Assembly: GCF_016899425.1 (NCBI RefSeq)
Contig: NZ_CP045994.1
Location: 2,976,001-3,040,000, forward strand
Length of the DNA: 64,000 bases
Reading direction: 5' to 3'
Source: Burkholderia sp. MS389
GTDB lineage: Bacteria; Pseudomonadota; Gammaproteobacteria; Burkholderiales; Burkholderiaceae
In this document: positions 1 to 8,279 of the stretch, one piece after another
Layout of the letters: each line of letters opens with the position of its first letter
How positions within the stretch are numbered: the first letter of the stretch is position 1
Notes under the pieces: generated by a model
Databases searched by the model: none
The model's input: only the letters and a program-made list of their open reading frames with translations
What the model was told of the DNA's origin: nothing
Translations under genes and position numbers: made by a program

Positions 1-606
1 CGTCGACATCAGCGTCGCCTGGCTCGCCTGCACGTATGCGCCCGGCGTCACCTGCGAGATGCCGACGCGGCCGCTGATCGGCGACACGACGTCCGTATAG
101 CCGAGGTTGATCTGCGCGGTGTCGACCGCCGCCTTGCCGGCCGCGACGTCCGCCGCGGCCTGGCCTTGCGTGGCGACCGCGTTGTCGTAGTCCTGCTTGC
201 TGACCGCGTTCGCCGCGACCAGCACCTTGTAGCGCGCGACCAGCGCGTTCTGCGTGACGAGGTTCGCCTGCGCCTTCGCGAGCGTCGCCTTCGCGCTGTT
301 CAGCGCGGCGATGTACGGCGCCGGATCGATCTTGTAGAGACGCTGACCGGCCTTGACGTCGGTGCCTTCGGTGAATTCGCGGCGCAGCACGATGCCGTCG
401 ACCCGCGCGCGGACCTGCGCGACGAGGAATGCACTGGTGCGGCCCGGCAGGTCGGTGAAGACCGGTACGGCTTGCGGCTGGACGGTGACGACGCCGACTT
501 CCGGCGTTTGCGGCGGCGGTGCCGATTCTTTTTTCCCGCACGCGGCCAGGAAAACGGCGGCCGTCGCGACAGTGATTAAGCGGTATGGAACCCGTTCGAC
601 GCGCAT
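1..606 (-). CDS. bpeA: RND efflux periplasmic adaptor (AcrA/BpeA-like), N-terminal part
   Basis: This is the membrane-fusion lipoprotein of a tripartite RND drug-efflux pump, linking the inner-membrane transporter to the outer-membrane channel. Reading leftward from an ATG at 606, the protein has a short signal peptide with lipobox (AVFLAAC, then GKKES), followed by the barrel-sandwich/lipoyl half motif (VRARVDGIVLRREFTEGTDVK), an Ala/Gln/Lys-rich alpha-hairpin, and the second lipoyl half (VVSPISGRVGISQVTPGAYV). About 200 residues are present; the gene leaves the window at base 1, so the C-terminal beta-barrel and the pump genes are not seen. It is divergent from the TetR gene at 1015, the bpeR-bpeAB arrangement. 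The family assignment is firm; the symbol rests on context and similarity from memory. Confidence 0.9.
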   Translation of the reverse strand, partial: MRVERVPYRLITVATAAVFLAACGKKESAPPPQTPEVGVVTVQPQAVPVFTDLPGRTSAFLVAQVRARVDGIVLRREFTEGTDVKAGQRLYKIDPAPYIAALNSAKATLAKAQANLVTQNALVARYKVLVAANAVSKQDYDNAVATQGQAAADVAAGKAAVDTAQINLGYTDVVSPISGRVGISQVTPGAYVQASQATLMST

Positions 607-1014
607 GGAGCGACCTCTGTGTATAACCAATGGAATAAGTGCCGCGCCCGAGCGGAGCGCAACACGGATGCGCCTCGCGGCGCTGATCGAACACCTGAAT
701 TACTGGACTGCTAGAGACTGCTGGATACAGCAAGTCGGCACGAGACCTCCGTGCCGACGGGACGCCGCGAACTGCGGACAAGTACTAGGGCGGGAATCAG
801 CAGAGTGGGATATTAACTGATTGCCACTTGGGTCATTCGATCGTAGGGTGGTATTGTATATACATTCACGAATGTATGTAAAAAGCCCGTTTGTACGCCG
901 CCGGCTGTCCAGTCTTACGAATTGTTACCGGAAGCAAGCATAGCCCGTCTGCATGACGGCGACGAGGGGTGGCGACCCTCTATTCACCGACGATCGATCC
1001 AATCAGGCCTGCAC
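607..1014. other. Divergent control region of the efflux pump and TetR gene
   Basis: This 408-base gap separates the adaptor gene (leftward) from the TetR gene (rightward). The part next to the adaptor, 607-830, contains no convincing ORF. The region 840-890 is AT-rich compared with the flanks and holds the palindromic operator listed separately. No other gene is visible. Confidence 0.6.
857..880. promoter_or_regulatory. AcrR-type TetR operator
   Basis: There is a perfect inverted repeat TACATTC-AC-GAATGTA at 861-876, extended by TATA on one side and TGTA on the other to 24 bases. On the minus strand it differs at only about two positions from the 24-bp E. coli AcrR operator as I remember it. 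It lies between the divergent adaptor and TetR genes, where a repressor would control both. The repeat is seen directly; the regulator match is inference. Confidence 0.75.
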
Positions 1015-1656
1015 ATGGTCAGACGTACCAAGGAGGAGGCGCTCGAGACGCGCAATCGCATTCTCGACGCCGCCGAACACGTGTTCTTCGAGAAAGGCGT
1101 GTCGCACACGTCGCTCGCGGACATCGCCCAGCACGCCGGCGTGACGCGCGGCGCGATCTACTGGCATTTCGCGAACAAGAGCGAACTGTTCGATGCGATG
1201 TTCAACCGCGTGCTCCTGCCGATCGACGAACTGAAGCGGATGCCGCTCGACGCGCCGGGCGGCAATCCGCTCGATAAGGTGCGCCAGATCCTGATCTGGT
1301 GCCTGCTCGGCGTGCAGCGCGACCCGCAGCTGCGGCGCGTGTTCAGCATCATGTTCATGAAGTGCGAATACGTCGCGGACATGGAGCCGCTGCTCCAGCG
1401 CAACCGCGCGGGGATGAGCGAGGCGCTGCACATGATCGACGCCGATCTCGCGGTGGCCGTGGGGCTCAAGCTGCTGCCCGAGCGGCTCGACACGTGGCGC
1501 GCGACGCTGATGCTGCACACGCTCGTCAGCGGCTTCGTGCGCGACATGCTGATGCTGCCCGACGAGATCGACGCCGAGCAGCATGCGGAAAAGCTCGTCG
1601 ACGGCTGCTTCGACATGCTGCGCTACAGCCCGGCGATGCTGAAGGACGGCGACTGA
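1015..1656 (+). CDS. bpeR: TetR/AcrR-family repressor of the RND pump
   Basis: A one-domain transcriptional repressor, expected to release its operator when it binds pump substrates. The N-terminal residues 1-60 form a typical TetR helix-turn-helix (DIAQHAGVTRGAIYWHFANKSELF); the remainder is the helical ligand-binding/dimer domain with sequence of the AcrR/TtgR C-terminal type. The start at MVRRTKEEALETRNRIL gives 213 residues, the usual family length; the frame stays open upstream to 922 but nothing there resembles TetR. It is divergent from the pump adaptor gene, with an AcrR-like operator between them, so it probably represses the pump and itself. Confidence 0.9.
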   Translation: MVRRTKEEALETRNRILDAAEHVFFEKGVSHTSLADIAQHAGVTRGAIYWHFANKSELFDAMFNRVLLPIDELKRMPLDAPGGNPLDKVRQILIWCLLGVQRDPQLRRVFSIMFMKCEYVADMEPLLQRNRAGMSEALHMIDADLAVAVGLKLLPERLDTWRATLMLHTLVSGFVRDMLMLPDEIDAEQHAEKLVDGCFDMLRYSPAMLKDGD

Positions 1657-1693
1657 CCGCGAGGCGCATCGCGCGCGCCGTCGCCGTGCCGGG

Positions 1694-2359
1694 TCAGGCC
1701 GCCTTCGCGCGCTGCTCGCGGGCCCGCCGGTTCGACGCGGCCACCGAATCGCGCGTCGGCATCGGCGCGCCGGCCAGCCCCGCGATCCACGTGTCGGTCG
1801 ACATCACCGCCGCGAAATTCGACTGGAACACCACCCCGTACGCGCGGTGAATCTCTTCGGCGCTCACCACACCCGCTTCGTTCTCGTAAGGCAACGTGCC
1901 CGTCGCGTCGTTCAGGTACTCGACCTTCAGCCCCGCATGCGCCGCGTGATAGACCGTCGACGCATTGCAGTTGTGCGTCATGTAGCCGGCCACCGCGAGC
2001 GTGTCGATCCCGTGCGCGTCGAGCCACGCGGCGAGATCGGTGCCGGCGAACGAGCTTGCCTGCGCCTTCTCGATCCGATGCGCGTACGGCCGGCTCGCGA
2101 CCACCGCGTGCAGCGCGACGCCGTCGCTGCCGGGCGCGAAAATCAGCGCGCCCGCCGGCGCGACGTGCTGCACCACGATCACCGGCACGCCGGCCGCGTG
2201 CGCGGCGTCGATCGCACGGCCGATGTTCGCGAGCGACACGTCGAGCGGCGGATATTCGATCGGCAGGTTGCCCGTCACGTATTCGTTCTGCACGTCGATC
2301 ACGATCAGCGCGCGGCGGTTGGCGGGACGGGAAGCGGAATGCGAGGCGGCATTCGACAT
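1694..2359 (-). CDS. Isochorismatase-like cysteine hydrolase
   Basis: A 221-residue cytoplasmic hydrolase of the isochorismatase/nicotinamidase superfamily. The first strand carries the catalytic Asp (ALIVIDVQNEYVTG), followed by a Lys-containing segment (IEKAQASSFAGTDL) and the cis-peptide/catalytic Cys region (LAVAGYMTHNCNASTVYHA). The ATG at 2359 has a good ribosome site (CAGGAG) eight bases upstream. It is divergent from a DJ-1/AraC regulator at 2512, which probably controls it. The substrate cannot be read from the sequence. Confidence 0.88.
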   Translation of the reverse strand: MSNAASHSASRPANRRALIVIDVQNEYVTGNLPIEYPPLDVSLANIGRAIDAAHAAGVPVIVVQHVAPAGALIFAPGSDGVALHAVVASRPYAHRIEKAQASSFAGTDLAAWLDAHGIDTLAVAGYMTHNCNASTVYHAAHAGLKVEYLNDATGTLPYENEAGVVSAEEIHRAYGVVFQSNFAAVMSTDTWIAGLAGAPMPTRDSVAASNRRAREQRAKAA

Positions 2360-2511
2360 GGCGAGCTCCTGGTCGGGAGGCGCTGCCCCGCCCCGGAGCG
2401 GGGCGGCCAGCAGTGCGATGCGATGCATTGTCGGGCCGCATGGCGTGCGTCGATAGTGGCCCGATAGCCATTCTTCGATAAAATCGGGCCATCGCCGTTC
2501 CGGAGTCCGCC

Positions 2512-3516
2512 ATGCCCGCCGTCGCCTCGTCCCCGTCCGCTCCGACCGTCGTCGCCGTGATCGCGTACGACGGCATCAGCCCGTTCCATCTGTCGGTGCC
2601 ATCGGTCGTGTTCGGCAAGGAACGCGACGCGGCCGTGTCGCCCGTGTTCGAATTCCGCGTCTGCTCGGCCGAGCGCGGCCCGCTCGCGACCACGGGCGGC
2701 TTCACGATCACCGCGCCGTACGGGCTCGACGCGCTCGACGATGCGGACATCGTCATCGTGCCCTCGTGGCGCGACCCGGACGAAACGCCGCCCGACGCGC
2801 TGCTCGATGCGGTGCGCGCGGTCGCCGCGCGCGGCGCCGAGCTCGTCGGCCTGTGCCTCGGCGCGTACGTGCTCGCCGCGGCGGGGCTGCTCGACGGCCG
2901 CCCGGCCACCACGCACTGGGCGTGGGCCGACGATTTCGCGCAGCGCTTTCCGCGCGTGCGACTCGATCCCGACGTGCTGTACGTAGGCGACGGCAACCTG
3001 ATGACGTCGGCCGGCACGGCGGCAGGCCTCGACTGCTGCCTGCACGTCGTGCGGCGACGCTTCGGCTCGGACGCCGCGAACCGGATCGCGCGCCGCCTCG
3101 TGATCCCGCCGCACCGCCAGGGCGGCCAGGCCCAGTACGTGCCGCAACCGGTCGCCGCGCACCCGCGCGATGCGCGGCTCGCGGGCCTGCTCGATTGGGT
3201 ACGCGCCCATCTCGACGCCGCGCATAGCGTCGATTCGCTCGCCGAACGCGTGCTGATGAGTCGGCGCACGTTCACGCGTCACTTCCGCCAGGCGACGGGC
3301 ACGACCGTCACCGCGTGGCTGCAGGCCGAGCGGCTCGCGCGCGCGCAGCATCTGCTCGAAACCACCGGACAATCGATCGACGCGATCGCGCAGGCGGCCG
3401 GCTACGGCTCGAGCGTGTCGCTGCGCCAGCATTTCGCGGGCGCGCTCGGCACGTCGCCGTCTGCATATCGAAGGGAATTTCGCGGCGCCGGCGCCGGTAA
3501 CGACGCGGGACGGTGA
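2512..3516 (+). CDS. GlxA-family regulator (DJ-1/PfpI domain + AraC HTH)
   Basis: A 334-residue transcriptional regulator with an N-terminal class I glutamine-amidotransferase-like DJ-1/PfpI sensor domain (about residues 10-190, nucleophile-elbow segment LVGLCLGAYVLAAAGLL) and a C-terminal AraC-type double helix-turn-helix (about 225-325, ERVLMSRRTFTRHFRQ and AIAQAAGYGSSVSLRQHF). Members of this family sense small metabolites and activate adjacent catabolic genes. The adjacent divergent isochorismatase-like gene is the likely target. The effector is unknown. Confidence 0.9.
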   Translation: MPAVASSPSAPTVVAVIAYDGISPFHLSVPSVVFGKERDAAVSPVFEFRVCSAERGPLATTGGFTITAPYGLDALDDADIVIVPSWRDPDETPPDALLDAVRAVAARGAELVGLCLGAYVLAAAGLLDGRPATTHWAWADDFAQRFPRVRLDPDVLYVGDGNLMTSAGTAAGLDCCLHVVRRRFGSDAANRIARRLVIPPHRQGGQAQYVPQPVAAHPRDARLAGLLDWVRAHLDAAHSVDSLAERVLMSRRTFTRHFRQATGTTVTAWLQAERLARAQHLLETTGQSIDAIAQAAGYGSSVSLRQHFAGALGTSPSAYRREFRGAGAGNDAGR

Positions 3517-3567
3517 TACGCGCCGTGCGGGCGCGACGCAGGCCGTGACGCGGAACCGGGCGACCGC

Positions 3568-4275
3568 TCAGCCGCCGTTGAACCAGCGTGCCGCGTAAAG
3601 CAGCAGCGCGACGAACACGATCATCGCCGCCCAGGCCCACACGGGCACCGTGCCGGAATCGCGATGCCGGAGCGCGCTCGCCGCCCGCCCGCTCAGCGTA
3701 CCGCCGAGATGCGGCGGCAGCGAACGCTTCGTCGCGGCCATCAGCGATGCCGGCCGCAGAAAGACATGCTGGCGTCGCTGCGCGGCGGCGCTCGCGCGAT
3801 TCGGCGCGAGGCCGTGCTTCGCCTGCACGACCGCGCAGAACTCGCGGAAGAACGCGTCGGTCCATTCGCGCAGCGCATTGTCGATCTGCCGCCCCGGCAA
3901 CTCCGCGAGCGGCCCGCTCGCCGTCGCCCAGACCACGTACTCGATGCGCGTGGCGGTCGCATCGTCATCCGGCATCAGCACGAGCTCGACCTGGCCGCGC
4001 AGCGCGCCGAGGCCGTCGGCCCGCGCCTTGAAGTTGAGCACGCGGCGCGGCTGCCCTTCCGCGTCGCCCTGTTCGGCGGCCGCATGCGCGCGCACGTCGT
4101 AGCGGGCGCGCAGCGGGCCCAGCGGCACCGTGATCGTCAGCGCGAACTCGCCGTGCGCGAGTTTCACGAACGATTCGCAATGATCGAAGCTCGCACGCAG
4201 CAGCGCGAGATCCTCCAGCGCTTCCCGCACGACAGGCGGCGCGAGCGGTACGCGTAACGTGTCGTTCAATTCCAT
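3568..4275 (-). CDS. CoxG-like SRPBCC protein with C-terminal membrane anchor
   Basis: A 235-residue protein beginning MELNDTLRVPLAPPVVREAL, the START/SRPBCC fold start of the CO-dehydrogenase subunit G (CoxG) family, in which proteins bind hydrophobic ligands. The last 25 residues (VWAWAAMIVFVALLLYAA) form one transmembrane helix, so it is probably tail-anchored in the inner membrane, as CoxG is. The start at 4275 is preceded by GGGGAGG. It follows the DUF427 gene by 28 bases and is probably co-transcribed. No CO-dehydrogenase genes are near, so the role is open. Confidence 0.75.
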   Translation of the reverse strand: MELNDTLRVPLAPPVVREALEDLALLRASFDHCESFVKLAHGEFALTITVPLGPLRARYDVRAHAAAEQGDAEGQPRRVLNFKARADGLGALRGQVELVLMPDDDATATRIEYVVWATASGPLAELPGRQIDNALREWTDAFFREFCAVVQAKHGLAPNRASAAAQRRQHVFLRPASLMAATKRSLPPHLGGTLSGRAASALRHRDSGTVPVWAWAAMIVFVALLLYAARWFNGG

Positions 4276-4303
4276 GACGCCTCCCCGATGAACGCGCGCC
4301 GCA

Positions 4304-4663
4304 TCAGGACGTCTCGACGAGACTGTCGACCCGTGCGACATCGAAGGCGACGTAGTGCGCGAGCACGGCGGCCGCCTCCTTCGGTTCTTCGTAACTCCAT
4401 GCGGCGTTCTCGATCACGCCGTCTTCCGTCTGCAAGTCGAAATGCACGGCCTGCCCCCTGAACGGGCAGGCGGTCGTGACGCCCGATTTCACGAGCCGGC
4501 GCATGTTGACGTCGCTGCGCGGCAGGTAGTGGATGTCCGGGAGCCCCGCTTCACGCACGGTCAGCGCGCCGTGCGAATCGGCATAGGTGATGCCGCGATG
4601 GATCACGCGCACGCGATGACGGTTCGGCACGATTTCGAGTCGGGGGTCGGCTGCATCGGACAT
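4304..4663 (-). CDS. DUF427 domain protein
   Basis: A 119-residue cytoplasmic protein matching the DUF427 fold throughout: VRVIHRGITYADSHGALTVREAGLPDIHYLPRSDV, then the CPFRGQAVHFDL segment and the AAWSYEEPKEAA segment typical of the family. Its biochemical function is not established. The start ATG has GGAGAAACG before it. It is the first gene of a small operon with the CoxG-like gene. Confidence 0.85.
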   Translation of the reverse strand: MSDAADPRLEIVPNRHRVRVIHRGITYADSHGALTVREAGLPDIHYLPRSDVNMRRLVKSGVTTACPFRGQAVHFDLQTEDGVIENAAWSYEEPKEAAAVLAHYVAFDVARVDSLVETS

Positions 4664-4702
4664 CGTTTCTCCTTCGGGCGGCCGCCAGGCCGGGCAGGAA
4701 AC

Positions 4703-4731
4703 GAAAAAGCCACGGCACGCATGCCGTGGCT
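4703..4731 (-). terminator. Rho-independent terminator
   Basis: A perfect 10-bp stem AGCCACGGCA/TGCCGTGGCT with loop CGCA, followed on the minus strand by five T. It lies about 60 bases beyond the stop of the small secreted protein gene at 4792 and ends its transcript. Confidence 0.85.
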
Positions 4732-4791
4732 TTCATTATGGGCGAAACTTCGTCCGATTGCGCGTCCCGGGCCCGGGCCGCGCGCGGGCGG

Positions 4792-5229
4792 CTACTGCGC
4801 ACTCCACTGGAACGCGGCTTTCGCGCCGCCCTTCGCGCCGACCGTGACGGCGCGCGATTCGTCGCTGCCCTGGTACGACGCATGCACCGTATAGCGCCCC
4901 GGCGGCAGCTTCACCAGCATGTACGGCCCGCGCGCGTCGGTCGCCAGCACCTCGGTGCCCTTGCCGTCGACGATCCGGACATGGACGTCGGCCAGGAACT
5001 CGCCGCCCTTGCCGGTGAAGCGCAGCGCCAGCGGCCATGACGCCTCGTTACTCTGGAATGCCGTCGACTGGTCCTTGCCGATACCGCCCGACACATAGCT
5101 GATATCGCCTTGCTGGCTCGCGGCGGGCAGACCGTCCGACTGCGCGTACGCGCCGGTCGCACCGGCCGCGAGGCCGGCGGTCAGCGCCGCGGCGACGGCA
5201 AATCGGGACACGTTGCGTAGATGTTGCAT
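4792..5229 (-). CDS. Secreted carboxypeptidase-regulatory-like small protein
   Basis: A 145-residue protein with a clear Sec signal peptide (FAVAAALTAGLAAGATGAYA, cut after AYA). The mature part ends in a small beta-sandwich resembling the carboxypeptidase regulatory-like/transthyretin fold (VRIVDGKGTEVLATDARGPYMLVKLPPGRYTVHASY). Such periplasmic proteins usually have no enzyme activity. It stands alone between the DUF427 operon and htrA, with its own terminator downstream. Function unknown. Confidence 0.75.
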   Translation of the reverse strand: MQHLRNVSRFAVAAALTAGLAAGATGAYAQSDGLPAASQQGDISYVSGGIGKDQSTAFQSNEASWPLALRFTGKGGEFLADVHVRIVDGKGTEVLATDARGPYMLVKLPPGRYTVHASYQGSDESRAVTVGAKGGAKAAFQWSAQ

Positions 5230-5333
5230 GGCTCTCTCCTTGGGGTCGGAACACATACGGGGCGCAGCGTCACGCGATCGAGCGGCGGCGGCGCCCGCCG
5301 CGGCCGGCCGGGCCGGCCGTCGGCCGTGGCCGG

Positions 5334-6815
5334 TCAGCTCAGGTCGACCGGCACGAAGATCTGTGCATTGTCGCGCTGGATCAACAGAGCAAGACTGTTG
5401 CCCGCGCCCTTCACCGCGTCGCGCAACTGCTCGGGGCTCGTGACCGGGCGGCCGTTCACCGCGAGGATCACGTCGCCGGGCTGGATGCCCGCGTTGGCGG
5501 CCGGCCCGCCGGCCTGCTGCACGATCAGCCCGTGCGACAGGTTGTCGGCGTTGCGCTCCTGCGGCGACAGCGGCCGCACCGCGACACCCAGACGACCCTG
5601 CTCGACCGGCCCGCCGTCGTTCGACGCGAGCTTCGCATCGGCCATCGCGCCGAGCGTCACGCTGATCGACTTCTTCGACTTGTCGCGCCAGATCTGCAAC
5701 TCGGCCTTCGAACCCGGCTTCAGGTTCGCGATCTGCGCGGGCAGCGACGTCGAATCGGCGACCGGCGAGCCGTTGACCGACAGGATCACGTCGCCCGGCT
5801 GCAGGCCGGCCTTCGCGGCCGGACCGTTGGCGTCGACCGAGCTGACGAGCGCACCGTCCGGCTTCGGCAGCCCGAACGAGCTCGCGAGCGTCTGGTTCAG
5901 CCCCTGCACGGCCACGCCGAGACGGCCGCGGCTCACGTGGCCCGTCTTCACGAGCTCGTCCTTCACCTTGATCGCCTCGTTGATCGGGATCGCGAACGAC
6001 AGGCCCTGGAAGCCGCCCGTCTGCGAGTAGATCATCGAGTTGATGCCGATCACCTCGCCTTGCAGGTTGAACAGCGGGCCGCCCGAGTTGCCCGGGTTCA
6101 CCGGCACGTCGGTCTGGATGAACGGCGTGTAGTTCTCGTCCGGCAGCGCGCGCGACTTCGCGCTGATGATGCCCGACGTGACCGTGTTGTCGAAGCCGTA
6201 CGGCGAGCCGATCGCGACGACCCACTGGCCGACCTTGCTCTGCGCCGGATCGCCGATCTTCACGGTCGGCAGGCCGCTCGCGTCGATCTTCAGCACGGCG
6301 ACGTCGGACTGCTTGTCGGAGCCGACGACCTTCGCCTTGTATTCGCGCTTGTCGGTCAGCTTGACCGTGACGACGTTCGCGCCGTCGATCACGTGCGCAT
6401 TGGTGAGGATGTACCCGTCGGCGCTGACGATGAAGCCCGACCCGAGGCTCGCGCTCGGCTGGTCGTCCGGCTGCGCGTCGCCGCCCATGCCCGGCACCTG
6501 GCCGTAGAAGTGCTTGAAGAACTGGTAGAACGGGTCGCTCGGATCGATCGGCAGTTGCGGCTGCGGCGCGCGCCGCGACACCTGCTTCACGACATGCTTC
6601 GCGCTGATGTTCACGACCGCCGGGCCGTAGGTCTCGACGAGCCCGGAGAAATCGGGGATGCCGGTCTTGGCGGCGGCTTCGGCCGGCATCATGGCGGCCT
6701 GCGCGGGCGTGATGATCTGCGGATCGGCGCGGCGGGTACCGGCGAAATAGCCTGCCGACAGGGCGGCCGCCACGGCGACCGCGACGGTGCCGCGTGCAAG
6801 GAATCGGGTGTTCAT
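5334..6815 (-). CDS. Do/HtrA-family periplasmic serine protease
   Basis: A 493-residue DegP/MucD-type protease-chaperone that degrades misfolded envelope proteins. After an N-terminal signal/anchor (about 8-26), the trypsin-like domain shows the full triad: His141 (TNAHVID), Asp171 (SDVAVLKID) and Ser244 (GNSGGP). Two PDZ domains follow (about 280-370 and 395-490). A two-component system lies just upstream on the same strand, and four CTTAA half-sites sit in the promoter region, so the protease is probably under its control. From memory, the B. cenocepacia homologue is needed for stress survival. Confidence 0.95.
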   Translation of the reverse strand: MNTRFLARGTVAVAVAAALSAGYFAGTRRADPQIITPAQAAMMPAEAAAKTGIPDFSGLVETYGPAVVNISAKHVVKQVSRRAPQPQLPIDPSDPFYQFFKHFYGQVPGMGGDAQPDDQPSASLGSGFIVSADGYILTNAHVIDGANVVTVKLTDKREYKAKVVGSDKQSDVAVLKIDASGLPTVKIGDPAQSKVGQWVVAIGSPYGFDNTVTSGIISAKSRALPDENYTPFIQTDVPVNPGNSGGPLFNLQGEVIGINSMIYSQTGGFQGLSFAIPINEAIKVKDELVKTGHVSRGRLGVAVQGLNQTLASSFGLPKPDGALVSSVDANGPAAKAGLQPGDVILSVNGSPVADSTSLPAQIANLKPGSKAELQIWRDKSKKSISVTLGAMADAKLASNDGGPVEQGRLGVAVRPLSPQERNADNLSHGLIVQQAGGPAANAGIQPGDVILAVNGRPVTSPEQLRDAVKGAGNSLALLIQRDNAQIFVPVDLS

Positions 6816-6858
6816 CGTAGGACCTCCTCGTTGTTAGGACGCAGCGTAACGACCCTGA

Positions 6859-6896
6859 CTTAAAGGAGGCTTAATCAGCCTTAAGCGGGGCTTAAG
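6859..6896. promoter_or_regulatory. Array of four CTTAA half-sites before htrA (PmrA/QseB-box-like)
   Basis: CTTAA occurs at 6859, 6870, 6880 and 6891, spaced 11, 10 and 11 bases, so on one face of the helix. Each 11-base pair fits the PmrA/QseB-type box (YTTAAG-N5-YTTAAG). The array lies 45-80 bases upstream of the htrA start and just beyond the sensor kinase stop. The repeats are seen; binding by the neighbouring OmpR-type regulator is inferred. The two right-hand sites also form a 7-bp inverted repeat. Confidence 0.7.
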
Positions 6897-6929
6897 CGAC
6901 CTCCGGCGCCGGGCCGGCCCCGCGTCCCT

Positions 6930-8276
6930 TCAGGCGGATTCGGAAGGCTGCGGCGCCTGGGCCGGCATCTCGGCATCGCGGAACACGACGCTGACGAGCA
7001 GGCCGCCCGCGGCCGCATCGCCGAGCGACACCGTCGCGCCCTGCTGCGCGGCCACGCGCTTGACGATCGCGAGCCCGAGCCCGCTGCCCGACACGTCGGT
7101 GCGCGCGCGCGCCGTGCTGTCGCGATAGAAGCGGTCGAACACGCGCTCGCGCTCGTCGGCCGGAATGCCCGGCCCGCTGTCGGCGATCTGCACGCACGCG
7201 CGGCCGGCCGCGTCGCGCGTCAGCGACACGTCGATGCGGCCGCCGTCCGGCGTGTACTTCACCGCGTTGTCGAGCAGGTTGCCGAACATCACGCGCAGCG
7301 CGCCGACGTCCGCGACGACGCTCGCCGCGCGCGTTTCCTCGAAGCCGAGATCGATGTCGTGCCGCTGCGCGAGCGGCGCATGCGCGGCCACGCATTCGGC
7401 GAGCAGCGCCTGCAGGTCGACCGGTTCGCGCATCGTCGCACCGTCCGGCTCGGCGCGGGCGAGCGCGAGCAGTTGCTCGGTGAGGCGCGTCGCGCGCGAC
7501 ACGCCGTCCTGGAGATCCGCGATCGCCTCGCGGCGCGATGCATCGTCCTTCGCGCGCGCGACGAGCTGCGCCTGGATCTGCACGGCCGCGAGCGGCGTGC
7601 GCAATTCGTGCGCGGCGTCGGCGACGAACGCCTTCTGCGTGTCGAGCGCCGACGACAATCGCGCGAGCAGCCCGTTCAGCGCCCGCACGAGCGGCTGCAC
7701 CTCGAGCGGCAGCCGGCCGTCGGGCAGCGGATCGAGCGCTTCCGGCCGGCGCGCCTCGACCGCGCGCGTCACGCGGCCGAGCGGCGCGAGCCCGCGCCCG
7801 ACGATCCCCCACACGGCCGCGCCGAGGAACGGCAGCAGCACGATCAGCGGCCACAGCGTGCGCAGCGCGACGTTCGCCGCGAGCCGGTTGCGCACCGACA
7901 GCGGCTGCGCGAGCTGCACGACGTTGTCGCCGACGATCGCGCCGTACACGCGCCATTCGCCGCGATCGGTGCGCTCGGTCGAGAAGCCGAGCTCCGCGCG
8001 CGGCGCGATCGGCGCGCGCGGATGCGAGAAGTACATCAGCACGCCGTTGCGGTTCCAGATCTGGATCACGATGCCTTCGTCGCCGTTGGTGCGCGAGCCG
8101 AACACCTGCGAAAACGGCTCGGACGGCAGCGCCGCGGCGATTTCCTGCAGCTGGTAGTCGAACAGTTCGTTCGCCTCGGCGAGCGCCTGCCGGTAGATGA
8201 GCCAGCCCGCCATGCCCACGCCCGCGACCACGATCGCGAGCAGCCAGATCAGCAATTGATGACGAATCGACCGCAC
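6930..8276 (-). CDS. Sensor histidine kinase (QseC/PmrB-like)
   Basis: A 448-residue inner-membrane kinase: TM1 about 8-28, a periplasmic sensor of roughly 110 residues, TM2 about 140-160, a HAMP linker, an H-box with phospho-acceptor His223 (DAAHELRTPLA), N-box (GNLLDNAVKYTPDGG) and G boxes (DSGPGIP, GSGLGLAIVK). The periplasmic part lacks the PmrB ExxE iron motif as far as I can see. It starts three bases after the stop of the response regulator, so the two are co-translated partners. The htrA gene downstream is a probable target. Confidence 0.92.
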   Translation of the reverse strand: MRSIRHQLLIWLLAIVVAGVGMAGWLIYRQALAEANELFDYQLQEIAAALPSEPFSQVFGSRTNGDEGIVIQIWNRNGVLMYFSHPRAPIAPRAELGFSTERTDRGEWRVYGAIVGDNVVQLAQPLSVRNRLAANVALRTLWPLIVLLPFLGAAVWGIVGRGLAPLGRVTRAVEARRPEALDPLPDGRLPLEVQPLVRALNGLLARLSSALDTQKAFVADAAHELRTPLAAVQIQAQLVARAKDDASRREAIADLQDGVSRATRLTEQLLALARAEPDGATMREPVDLQALLAECVAAHAPLAQRHDIDLGFEETRAASVVADVGALRVMFGNLLDNAVKYTPDGGRIDVSLTRDAAGRACVQIADSGPGIPADERERVFDRFYRDSTARARTDVSGSGLGLAIVKRVAAQQGATVSLGDAAAGGLLVSVVFRDAEMPAQAPQPSESA

Positions 8277-8279
8277 GCG

